Assembly: GCF_002413825.1 (NCBI RefSeq)
Contig: NZ_DHXT01000146.1
Coordinates: forward strand, 1-26,135
Length of the DNA stretch: 26,135 nt
Direction: 5' to 3'
DNA from: Rhodoferax sp. UBA5149
Lineage (GTDB): Bacteria > Pseudomonadota > Gammaproteobacteria > Burkholderiales > Burkholderiaceae_C
Position 1 is the stretch's first letter, and every line of letters begins with the position of its first letter. This document shows positions 14,901 to 21,253 of this stretch, one piece after another. The position numbers were made by a program, and so were the translations under genes. A model generated the notes under the pieces. The model saw only the letters and a program-made list of their open reading frames with translations. It was not told the DNA's origin and did not search any database.

Positions 14901-15487
14901 GCGAGGTGCTGGGTGAGAACCAGAGCGGCAACATGTTGGAGGTCGGCTTTCAGCTCTACAACGAGATGCTGTCCGAGGCGGTGCGCTGCCTCAAGGCCGG
15001 TATCGAGCCCGATTTGCTCAGCCCGCTCAACGTCACCACCGACATCAACCTGCACGCGCCCGCCCTGCTGCCCGACGACTACTGCGGCGACGTGCATTTG
15101 CGCCTGAGTTTTTACAAGAAGCTGGCCACGGCCAAGAGCACCGACCAGATCGACGCACTGCTGGAAGAGATCGTGGACCGCTTCGGCAAGCTCCCGGCCC
15201 AGGCGCAAACACTGATCGATGTGCACCGCCTGCGCGTGATTGCCAAGCCTTTTGGCGTGCTCAAGGTCGATGCCGCCCCTGGCGTGATCACCATCACCTT
15301 CAAGAAGAATCCGCCGATTGATGCGATGAAAATTATCGCGATGATCCAGAAAAACAAACACATCAAACTCGCCGGTAGCGAGAAGCTGCGCATTGAGCGC
15401 GAGTTGCCGGAGGCCAAAGACCGGGCGCAGATGGTGCGCGATGTGCTGCGGGGGCTGGGGCAGCCGGTGGCCGGACAAACCGCCTGA
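11969..15487 (+). CDS. mfd: Transcription-repair coupling factor
   Basis: This 1172-residue protein is full length (E. coli Mfd has 1148). Mfd is a DNA translocase that releases stalled RNA polymerase and recruits UvrA. The UvrB-like N-terminal domains include LFPDWETLPYDTFSPHQDLI and YAVRGGLIDLFPMG. The RNA-polymerase-binding domain starts near VHSAHGIGRYKGL. Helicase motifs are GDVGFGKTE (650-658, Walker A), DEEHRFG (751-757), TATPIPRTL, and STIIETGIDVP with QLRGRVGRS. Residues about 343-362 (VRAEPVEASPGPSTSSGRT) come from a palindromic repeat inserted in frame in a non-conserved linker before the polymerase-binding domain. The start has only a weak ribosome site (AGGCG). Confidence 0.97.
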   Translation: MDLPKLLSGKRYTLPRPVGSADALLLAQLGLREKSNGKLTAIVTADATDAQRLIDEMAFFAPDLRCVLFPDWETLPYDTFSPHQDLISERLATLWRISQRNKETGADVVIVPATTALYRLAPPAFLAGYTFHFKVKQKLDEAKLKAQLTLAGYSHVSQVVSPGEYAVRGGLIDLFPMGSAVPYRVDLFDDEIDSIRTFDPDSQRSLYPVPEVRLLPGREFPMDDAARARFRSRWRELLEGDPTKSRIYKDIGNGVATAGIEYYLPLFFEETATVFDYLGAEATVVLHGDLEPAFQHFWQDTQERYRLVQGDPERPALPPEALFLGTEQFYARVNQHPQLAIKSVRAEPVEASPGPSTSSGRTDYVGIETLPTLTVVRGADDPLARLKEHIRLTTHRVLVLAESEGRKTSLLDFLHASQLSPPSFDSLAEFEHSDEKVGIATSALNTGFAWLEAGIDFVTETELFAAGPTTRRRKKQEQVSDVEALIKDLSELNIGDPVVHSAHGIGRYKGLINLDLGQVQANGEPEVQEFLHLEYADKATLYVPVSQLQLISRYTGVSPDEAPLHRLGSGQWEKAKRKAAEQVRDSAAELLNIYARRAAREGHAFRYSPSDYETFANDFGFEETADQSAAIHAVIQDMISPRPMDRLICGDVGFGKTEVALRAAFIGITGGKQVAFLAPTTLLAEQHYQTLVDRFAKWPVKVAEMSRFRSAKEITAAMKGIADGTIDIVVGTHKLLSKDTHFKDLGLLIIDEEHRFGVRHKEQMKALRAEVDVLTLTATPIPRTLGMALEGLRDLSVIATAPQRRLAIKTFVRTEGNGVIREAVLRELKRGGQVYFLHNEVETIENRRAMLEELLPEARIAVAHGQMPERQLESVMRDFVAQRYNLLLCSTIIETGIDVPTANTIVMSRADKFGLAQLHQLRGRVGRSHHQAYAYLMVPDLEGLTKQASQRLDAIQQMEELGSGFYLAMHDLEIRGAGEVLGENQSGNMLEVGFQLYNEMLSEAVRCLKAGIEPDLLSPLNVTTDINLHAPALLPDDYCGDVHLRLSFYKKLATAKSTDQIDALLEEIVDRFGKLPAQAQTLIDVHRLRVIAKPFGVLKVDAAPGVITITFKKNPPIDAMKIIAMIQKNKHIKLAGSEKLRIERELPEAKDRAQMVRDVLRGLGQPVAGQTA
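12996..13055. repeat. 60-nt palindromic (REP-like) repeat inserted in frame in mfd
   Basis: The outer arms CCGTTCGGGCTGAGC... and ...GCTCAGGGCGAACGG pair over 24 nt with three mismatches around a 12-nt centre. Being 60 nt long, it adds exactly 20 codons without a stop. The sequence type (GTTCGCCCTGAGC...CTTCGAC) is widespread in proteobacterial intergenic DNA by recall. Confidence 0.8.
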
Positions 15488-15490
15488 AAA

Positions 15491-15534
15491 AGTTGTGCAG
15501 CATATGCTGCGGCATATGCTAAAGTTACACAACT
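15491..15534. promoter_or_regulatory. Nested palindromes ahead of vapBC, probable autoregulatory operator
   Basis: An outer inverted repeat AGTTGTG (15491-15497) and CACAACT (15528-15534) encloses the 14-bp palindrome GCAGCATATGCTGC (15497-15510) and a second GCATATGC (15512-15519). TATGCT (15515-15520) could serve as a -10 box with TTGTGC as a weak -35, so bound VapBC would cover the promoter. Confidence 0.6.
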
Positions 15535-15552
15535 GATATCAGGAGGTGCCCC

Positions 15553-15897
15553 ATGTCCACTTCAATCCACACCCAAGCGCCAATCGCTTCAGAAACCATA
15601 GCGCCCTACGCAGTAGATACGGGGGCTAGAGCGGTAAAACTCTTCAGGAATGGCGCCAATCAGGCGGTCCGCATCCCCAAAGAGTTTGAGCTGCCCGGCA
15701 CCCAGGCGTTGATGCACCGCGAAGGCAACCGGCTGATTTTGGAGCTGGTGCCCGACAGGCCCAAGAAAGGCACAGCTGCGGCCTTGGCCGCCGCCCTACG
15801 CGAAATGGCAGCCGAAGGCCCGATCGAGGAAGAGTTTCCAGATGTCGACGCAGGTCTACTGCCATTGGACGACATTGATTTGGAGAAGCCCCTGTGA
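15553..15897 (+). CDS. vapB: VapB-type antitoxin with a repeat-derived N-terminal extension
   Basis: This is a 114-residue protein with AGGAGGTG 5 nt before ATG 15553, so this start is firm. Residues about 28-75 form the AbrB/VapB DNA-binding swapped-hairpin domain: RAVKLFRNGANQAVRIPKEF and then GNRLILELVP. The acidic C-terminus (EEFPDVDAGLLPLDDIDLEKP) is the likely toxin-blocking segment. VapB-type antitoxins neutralise the paired PIN ribonuclease and repress their own promoter together with it. Most VapB proteins start directly at the (K/R)xAKLFxNGxSQAVR motif; here about 27 residues precede it, and residues about 15-29 (TIAPYAVDTGARAVK) are encoded by a dispersed repeat. The last codons overlap vapC by 4 nt. 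Confidence 0.85.
   Translation: MSTSIHTQAPIASETIAPYAVDTGARAVKLFRNGANQAVRIPKEFELPGTQALMHREGNRLILELVPDRPKKGTAAALAAALREMAAEGPIEEEFPDVDAGLLPLDDIDLEKPL
15594..15640 (+). repeat. Dispersed repeat piece inside vapB
   Basis: It contains ATAGC, GCA-GTAG and ACGGGGGCTAGAG in the same order and spacing as the copy at 10530-10586. It is read in frame as part of the N-terminal extension of the antitoxin. Confidence 0.5.
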
Positions 15898-16328
15898 CAG
15901 CACCACACCTGTACTTACTCGACACCAACATCATTTCCCACATCATGCGCGATCCGATGGGCAGCGTTGCCCAACGCGTGTTTGCCCATGAAGCTCAAGA
16001 GGCACAAGGCGCACTGAGTGCGATTTGCACCAGCCTTATCGTCGAATGCGAATTGCAGTTCGGCTTGCACAAGCTCTCCAACCCCAAGTGGGAAAGGCAA
16101 TACCACCGTGCCATGGCCAGCATACCCGTCGAAAACCTTGGGCCAGAGGTCGTTATGCATTACGCACACATCCGTTCCACTCTGGAGGGCAAAGGCCAGC
16201 CCATCGGCCCCAACGACACACTGATCGCCGCCCACGCCCTGGCCTTGGGCGCCACCTTGGTCACCGCAGACGCAGAATTCACCCGCGTGCCAGGCCTTAA
16301 GGTCGAAAACTGGCTGCAGCCCTTATAA
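15894..16328 (+). CDS. vapC: VapC-type PIN-domain toxin
   Basis: This 144-residue PIN-domain protein is normal in length for VapC. The acidic site is visible as YLLDTNIISH (Asp10), SLIVECELQFG (Glu), IGPNDTLIAAHAL (Asp) and VTADAEF (Asp), the four residues that hold the metal ions. VapC toxins are ribonucleases that cut tRNA or rRNA and stop translation until VapB is resupplied. The start is GTG 15894, whose GTGA overlaps the vapB stop, so translation is coupled to the antitoxin. The FVNLF-like spacing and LGLH-KLSNPK segment resemble the FitB/VapC branch. The RNA target cannot be read from sequence. Confidence 0.9.
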   Translation: MTAPHLYLLDTNIISHIMRDPMGSVAQRVFAHEAQEAQGALSAICTSLIVECELQFGLHKLSNPKWERQYHRAMASIPVENLGPEVVMHYAHIRSTLEGKGQPIGPNDTLIAAHALALGATLVTADAEFTRVPGLKVENWLQPL

Positions 16329-16340
16329 AAACTGCGTAGG

Positions 16341-16363
16341 AAGCTACCAAATTAATAGCGAAA
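16341..16363 (+). repeat. Partial dispersed repeat in the serB leader
   Basis: GCTACCAAATTAATAGCG resembles the left end of the copies at 10530 (GCTACCAAAACAATAGC) and in ispD (GCTACTTATTTAATAGCG). It ends 7 nt before the serB start codon and occupies the place where a ribosome site would be expected. Confidence 0.45.
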
Positions 16364-16369
16364 GCAACC

Positions 16370-17080
16370 ATGAACTCCACAGAAATCGCCCCCGGCCTGA
16401 GCATTCAAGGCATCACCCGTCCCCTGAATCTGGCCGACTTCAAGCTCATCGCCTTTGACATGGACTCCACACTCATCAACATCGAGTGTGTGGACGAAAT
16501 TGCCGATGCCGTGGGCCGCAAGGCCGAGGTTGCCGCCATCACCGAGGCCACCATGCGCGGCGAGATTGCCGACTTCAAGGAAAGCCTGCGCCGCCGCGTG
16601 GCCCTGCTCAAAGGGGTCAGTGTGACCAGCATGGAACAGGTCTACCAGGAGCGTCTGCGAATCAACCCCGGCGCCGCCGAACTGGTGGCGGCCTGCAAAC
16701 AAGCAGGCATGAAAGTGCTGCTGGTCTCGGGTGGCTTCACGTTTTTTGCCGACCGCGTGCGTGATCGGCTGGGCATCGACTTCACGCGCTCCAACATGCT
16801 TGAAATACAAGACGGTGTGCTCACCGGCCGCATGCTGGATCAAGCCTGGGGCGATATCTGCGACGGCGCTGAAAAACGCAAGATGCTGCTGCAGACCTGC
16901 GAACAACTCGGCATCAGTCCCCGCCAAGCCATCGCCATGGGCGACGGTGCCAACGACCTGCCCATGATGGGCGAGGCGGGCTTGTCCGTGGCCTATCACG
17001 CCAAGCCCAAGGTGCGCGAACAGGCCATGGTCGCCATCAATTCAGGCGGACTCGACCGGCTGCTTGAAGTGCTCCTCTAG
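16370..17080 (+). CDS. serB: Phosphoserine phosphatase
   Basis: The 236-residue HAD-family enzyme hydrolyses phosphoserine to serine, the last step of serine synthesis. Motif I is LIAFDMDSTLI, with nucleophile and acid Asp residues in FDMDST; motif II is VLLVSGGFTFFADRV; the motif III Lys is in EKRKMLL; motif IV is AMGDGANDLPMMGEAG. The cap segment ECVDEIADAVGRKAEVA...ATMRGEIADFKESLRRRVALL is the standard SerB substrate cap. It lacks the N-terminal ACT-like region of the E. coli enzyme (322 aa), as is normal for short betaproteobacterial SerB. The ATG has no good ribosome site; a partial dispersed repeat lies directly upstream. It starts 41 nt after vapC, which may be chance. Confidence 0.95.
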   Translation: MNSTEIAPGLSIQGITRPLNLADFKLIAFDMDSTLINIECVDEIADAVGRKAEVAAITEATMRGEIADFKESLRRRVALLKGVSVTSMEQVYQERLRINPGAAELVAACKQAGMKVLLVSGGFTFFADRVRDRLGIDFTRSNMLEIQDGVLTGRMLDQAWGDICDGAEKRKMLLQTCEQLGISPRQAIAMGDGANDLPMMGEAGLSVAYHAKPKVREQAMVAINSGGLDRLLEVLL

Positions 17081-17210
17081 GACCGGGCTTTTTGGGAGAC
17101 AAGGCCGGTGGAAATTGAAGCCGTTGCCGTGCGTGGCGCACTACACACCAGACCCCAACACCAAAGCGGTGCAATGCCCCATCCATTGATTCGTGCGTTA
17201 AAGTTGAGCC

Positions 17211-17825
17211 ATGAGCAAAAGCGTTGAGTTCTTTGACCAGCAATTCCGTCACCAGTCAATGGATGCCGCACTTAAACTCAATCCATTTGAGGAACAGGCA
17301 CTCCCCTACCTCAGCGGCGACGTGCTTGATTTTGGTTCTGGTATGGGTAATCTGGCCTTCGCCGCGGCAAAGAAAGGATGCAAAGTCACAGCCCTTGACG
17401 CCAGTTCCGTAGCCGTCAATCACATCCGATCTCGGGCCGCAGCGCAGGGAGCCACGGTTTCGGCCACACAAGCCGACCTACGCGACTACCGAATCGAAGG
17501 CACCTACGACTGTGTCGTGTCGATAGGCTTGCTGATGTTCTTCGACTGCCCGACCGCATTCAAGGTCCTTGCAGAACTGCAAGAACATGTTCGACCAGGT
17601 GGCTACGCTATCGTGAACGTGCTCATTGAAGGTACTTCGTACCTGGACATGTTTGACTCCGAAGCGCACTGCCTGTTTGCCCCGTCGGAAATGCTGGTCC
17701 GATTTTCGGAGTGGGAAATTGAACGGTCTGAGTTCAATGACTTCGAAGCACCCCACCAAACTATGAAGCGTTTCTCCACGGTCATCGCGCGCAAACCCTA
17801 TGCGCGAGTGGAAGGTGGGACATAA
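17211..17825 (+). CDS. TehB-like SAM-dependent methyltransferase
   Basis: This is a 204-residue class I methyltransferase. Motif I, GDVLDFGSGMGNLAFAAAKKG (about 36-56), binds SAM; the acidic residue after strand 2 is in VTALDASSVAV; ATQADLRDY is the adenine-side motif; and YDCVVSIGLLMFFDCPT is motif IV. The later VNVLIEGTSYLDMFDSEAHC and LFAPSEML segments resemble the TehB family, where TehB methylates tellurite or related oxyanions. The true substrate is uncertain. A weak ribosome site (TTGAG) precedes the ATG. GC content and codon use are less GC-biased than in serB. A terminator follows at 17888, so it is probably a single gene. Confidence 0.8.
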   Translation: MSKSVEFFDQQFRHQSMDAALKLNPFEEQALPYLSGDVLDFGSGMGNLAFAAAKKGCKVTALDASSVAVNHIRSRAAAQGATVSATQADLRDYRIEGTYDCVVSIGLLMFFDCPTAFKVLAELQEHVRPGGYAIVNVLIEGTSYLDMFDSEAHCLFAPSEMLVRFSEWEIERSEFNDFEAPHQTMKRFSTVIARKPYARVEGGT

Positions 17826-17887
17826 CACCGTCAGCCGCTGCTCGCGCTCCGAACCCGTTTTGGACCGGTCGCGATAAGCCATGAAGA

Positions 17888-17910
17888 GGCCCCGTCACAG
17901 GGGCTTTTTC
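17888..17910 (+). terminator. Intrinsic terminator after the methyltransferase gene
   Basis: GCCCC and GGGGC pair around GTCACA, followed by TTTTTC. It lies 63 nt after the TehB-like stop codon and before the prkA promoter region. Confidence 0.8.
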
Positions 17911-17947
17911 TTGCCTTAAATTTCTCTGCAGCAAATTCGCGCAAGGA

Positions 17948-17957
17948 CTATGATTAA
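17948..17957 (+). promoter_or_regulatory. Possible RpoS-type -10 element ahead of prkA
   Basis: CTATGATTAA matches the extended -10 preferred by the stationary-phase sigma factor RpoS (CTATACTTAA) at eight of ten bases, with no good -35 box upstream. It lies 65 nt before the prkA start. The E. coli relatives yeaG-yeaH are RpoS-controlled, which fits. Confidence 0.4.
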
Positions 17958-18021
17958 TCACGTCATTTGAAAAAACGCGTTTTCATCCCCAGTGAAACGC
18001 ACCAATCAAAGGAGAGTCGCC

Positions 18022-19944
18022 ATGAATGTCTTCGCGCGTTATCAGGGCCGGTTTGTGGCCGCTCAGGAAGAAGAAATGTCGATCCAGGATTACCTGGAAC
18101 TCTGCAAGCGTGACGCCGCAGCCTACGCCAGCGTGGCCGAGCGAATGCTGATGGCCATTGGCGAGCCTGAACTCATCGACACCCGCAGCGACGCCAGACT
18201 GTCACGCATTTTTGCCAACAAGATGCTCAGGCGTTACCCGGCTTTTCGCGACCTCTACGGCATGGAGGAGGTGATTGAGCAAATCGTCTCCTACTTCCGG
18301 CACGCGGCGCAAGGTCTGGAGGAAAAAAAGCAAATCCTTTATTTGCTCGGCCCGGTCGGCGGAGGCAAATCTTCGCTGGCAGAAAAGCTCAAGTACCTGA
18401 CCGAGATTGTGCCCATTTACGCCATCAAAGGCTCCCCGGTGCATGAGTCGCCACTGGGTCTGTTCAACCCGATGGAAGACGCGCAAGTGCTGGAGGACGA
18501 CTTCGGCATTCCACGACGCTACCTGGGCACCATCATGAGCCCCTGGGCGGTCAAACGCCTGCATGAGTTTGGCGGCGACATCACACGCTTTCGCGTGGTC
18601 AAGCTGCGTCCCTCGGTGCTGTCGCAAATCGCGGTTTCCAAGACCGAGCCGGGTGACGAAAACAACCAGGACATTTCTTCCCTGGTGGGCAAGATTGACA
18701 TCCGCAAGCTGGAGACCTTTTCGCAAAGCGACCCGGATGCCTACTCATACGCCGGCGGCCTGTGTCTGGCCAATCGCGGCGTACTGGAGTTCGTAGAAAT
18801 GTTCAAGGCGCCGATCAAGGTCCTGCATCCGCTGCTAACCGCTACCCAGGAAGGCAACTACAAGGGAACGGAAGGGTTTGGCGCCATTCCTTTTGACGGC
18901 ATGGTGCTAGCCCACTCCAACGAGGCTGAATGGTTGACGTTCAAGAACAACCGCAACAACGAAGCTTTTATTGACCGGATTTACATCGTCAAAGTGCCTT
19001 ACTCCCTGCGTGTCTCAGATGAGATTCACATCTACGAAAAACTGGTGGCGAACTCCTCGCTGGTCAAGGCCCCGTGTGCGCCGGACACGCTCAAGATGAT
19101 GGCGCAGTTCTCTATTCTGTCGCGCCTGAAGGAGCCCGAAAACTCCAGCATTTTCTCCAAAATGCGGGTGTACGACGGTGAAAACCTCAAGGACACCGAC
19201 CCCAAGGCCAAGAGCTATCAGGAGTACCGAGATTTCGCGGGTGTGGACGAGGGCATGACAGGACTGTCAACCCGTTTTGCCTTCAAGATTCTCTCGCGTG
19301 TGTTCAATTTTGACCACCGCGAGGTGGCGGCCAACCCGGTGCACCTGATGTATGTGCTGGAGCAGCAAATAGAGCAGGAGCAGTTCCCCGCCGAGCTGGC
19401 CGAGCGCTACACACGCTTCCTCAAGGAATACCTCTCGCCGCGTTACGCCGAATTCATTGGCAAGGAAATCCAGACCGCCTATCTGGAGAGCTATTCGGAG
19501 TACGGCCAAAACATCTTTGACCGTTATGTGATTTACGCCGACTTCTGGATTCAGGATCAGGAATACCGCGACACCAACACCGGCGAAATCCTGGACCGTG
19601 GCGCACTCAACAACGAACTTGAAAAAATTGAAAAACCGGCCGGCATCTCCAACCCGAAGGACTTCCGCAATGAAGTGGTCAACTTCGTACTGCGGGCACG
19701 GGCCAAACACGACGGCCAGAACCCGGCGTGGACGTCTTACGAAAAACTGCGTGCCGTCATCGAGAAAAAAATGTTCTCCAACACCGAAGAACTGCTGCCC
19801 GTCATTTCATTCAACACCAAAGCCAGCGGCGACGAGCAGAAGAAACACAAAGACTTTGTCGACCGCATGATCAGCAAAGGCTACACCGAGAAGCAGGTGC
19901 GGTTGCTATGCGAGTGGTACTTACGGGTGCGTAAATCATCGTAA
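18022..19944 (+). CDS. prkA: PrkA family serine protein kinase (YeaG-like)
   Basis: The 640-residue protein starts at ATG 18022 with AAAGGAGAG 5 nt upstream; an in-frame ATG at 17992 lacks a signal. The N-terminal AAA+ core has the P-loop LLGPVGGGKSS (about 109-118). The rest follows the PrkA layout: VPIYAIKGSPVHESPLGLF, RYLGTIMSPWAVKRLHEFGG, the ANRGVLEFVEMFKAP segment and the C-terminal kinase-like region (YAEFIGKEIQTAYLESYSEYGQNIFDRY). In E. coli YeaG is a nitrogen-starvation and stress protein; the Bacillus protein was reported as a kinase and protease. It is first in the prkA-yeaH-spoVR operon (33 nt to the next gene). Identification is secure, but the biochemical role is unsettled. Confidence 0.95.
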   Translation: MNVFARYQGRFVAAQEEEMSIQDYLELCKRDAAAYASVAERMLMAIGEPELIDTRSDARLSRIFANKMLRRYPAFRDLYGMEEVIEQIVSYFRHAAQGLEEKKQILYLLGPVGGGKSSLAEKLKYLTEIVPIYAIKGSPVHESPLGLFNPMEDAQVLEDDFGIPRRYLGTIMSPWAVKRLHEFGGDITRFRVVKLRPSVLSQIAVSKTEPGDENNQDISSLVGKIDIRKLETFSQSDPDAYSYAGGLCLANRGVLEFVEMFKAPIKVLHPLLTATQEGNYKGTEGFGAIPFDGMVLAHSNEAEWLTFKNNRNNEAFIDRIYIVKVPYSLRVSDEIHIYEKLVANSSLVKAPCAPDTLKMMAQFSILSRLKEPENSSIFSKMRVYDGENLKDTDPKAKSYQEYRDFAGVDEGMTGLSTRFAFKILSRVFNFDHREVAANPVHLMYVLEQQIEQEQFPAELAERYTRFLKEYLSPRYAEFIGKEIQTAYLESYSEYGQNIFDRYVIYADFWIQDQEYRDTNTGEILDRGALNNELEKIEKPAGISNPKDFRNEVVNFVLRARAKHDGQNPAWTSYEKLRAVIEKKMFSNTEELLPVISFNTKASGDEQKKHKDFVDRMISKGYTEKQVRLLCEWYLRVRKSS

Positions 19945-19977
19945 GCCAAGGCCAGGTGAACTGAACGGGAGCATCAC

Positions 19978-21246
19978 ATGACGGTGCGGATCATTGACCG
20001 CCGGTTCGACAGCAAGCACAAGAGCTCAGTCAATCGCGGGCGCTTCATTGATCGCTTCAAGGGGCAGATTCGCAAAGCCGTGGCCGACGCCATCAACAAG
20101 CGCGGCATTCGCGACATCGACAACGGCGAAAAAATAGGCATCCCCGGCAAGGACATCGCAGAACCCCAATTCGAACATGGTCGCGGCGGCGTCTGGGAGA
20201 CGGTGCGCCCAGGCAACGACCGCTACAGCAGCAAGGACCAGGTGGACCGCCCCAAAGAAGGGGGCAGTGGACAGGGTCGCGGGCAGGCTAGTCAAGATGG
20301 TGAGGGGATCGACGAGTTCATCTTCACACTGACCAAGGACGAGTTCCTGGACATCTTCTTTGATGAGCTGGCGCTGCCCAACCTCGTCAAGCAGCAACTG
20401 GCCCATGTCGAACAGTACCGCCGGGTGCGCGCCGGCTATACCCAAAGCGGCGTGCCCACCAACATCAACCTGGCACGCACCATGCGCGGTGCGGCGGGTC
20501 GGCGCATCGCCGTCGGGGGGCCATACGCGGCCCAGCTGCGCGCCCTTTTGGCTGAGCTGGAGGAGCAGACCGACAAGCTGGCGCCCGATGACCCCGAGCT
20601 TGAGCGCCTGCGCCGCGAGATTGAGCGTCTGCGCACCAAGATGGAAAATGTGCCCTTCGTGGACACCTTCGATCTGCGCTACAACAATCGCATCCGCGTG
20701 CCCCAGCCGAGCACGCAGGCGGTGATGTTCTGCCTGCTCGATGTCTCGGGCTCCATGGACGAGGGGCGCAAGAACATCGCCAAGCGGTTTTTCATGTTGC
20801 TCTATCTTTTTCTCACCCGCAATTACGAACGCATCGAGGTCGTTTTCATCCGTCACCACACGGTCGCCAGCGAGGTCGATGAGGATGAGTTCTTCACCTC
20901 GCGTGAGTCGGGCGGAACGGTGGTCTCCAGCGCCCTGGAACTGATGCACAAGATCATTGCCGACCGCTATCCGAGCAGCCTGTGGAATATTTATGGCGCG
21001 CAAGCCTCTGACGGCGACAACTGGAACGATGACTCCCCACGTTGCCGCGAACTATTGGCGGAAAAGCTGCTGCCGCTGACCCAGTACTTTGCCTACATCG
21101 AAATCACGGACGGGCCGGCCCAGAACCTGTGGGAGGAATACGCAAAACTGGAGGCCGCCCACGCCAATCACTTTGCGATGCGGCGCATCGCCACGGTAGC
21201 CGATATTTACCCCGTGTTTCGTGATCTTTTCAAACGACAGGTCTAG
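19978..21246 (+). CDS. yeaH: YeaH/YhbH family (DUF444) vWA-like protein
   Basis: The 422-residue protein starts MTVRIIDRRFDSKHKSSVNR, the family signature, with GGGAG before the ATG. A Gly/Gln-rich linker (about 85-110) and a charged helical segment (about 185-225, likely coiled coil) precede the C-terminal von Willebrand A-like domain. That domain carries the metal site DVSGSMDEG (255-263) and the SGGTVVSSALE segment. The family always sits between a PrkA kinase and SpoVR and may be a substrate or adaptor of the kinase; no enzyme activity is known. It starts 33 nt after prkA and ends 7 nt before spoVR, so co-transcription is near certain. The length is normal. Confidence 0.95.
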   Translation: MTVRIIDRRFDSKHKSSVNRGRFIDRFKGQIRKAVADAINKRGIRDIDNGEKIGIPGKDIAEPQFEHGRGGVWETVRPGNDRYSSKDQVDRPKEGGSGQGRGQASQDGEGIDEFIFTLTKDEFLDIFFDELALPNLVKQQLAHVEQYRRVRAGYTQSGVPTNINLARTMRGAAGRRIAVGGPYAAQLRALLAELEEQTDKLAPDDPELERLRREIERLRTKMENVPFVDTFDLRYNNRIRVPQPSTQAVMFCLLDVSGSMDEGRKNIAKRFFMLLYLFLTRNYERIEVVFIRHHTVASEVDEDEFFTSRESGGTVVSSALELMHKIIADRYPSSLWNIYGAQASDGDNWNDDSPRCRELLAEKLLPLTQYFAYIEITDGPAQNLWEEYAKLEAAHANHFAMRRIATVADIYPVFRDLFKRQV

Positions 21247-21253
21247 GGGTCCT

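Noticed and set aside
13292..15532. 746-codon open frame on the minus strand opposite mfd
   Set aside because: It is fully antisense to the well-supported mfd gene; its product is rich in His, Gln, Ala and Gly with no recognisable motif, as expected of a mirror frame in GC-rich DNA.
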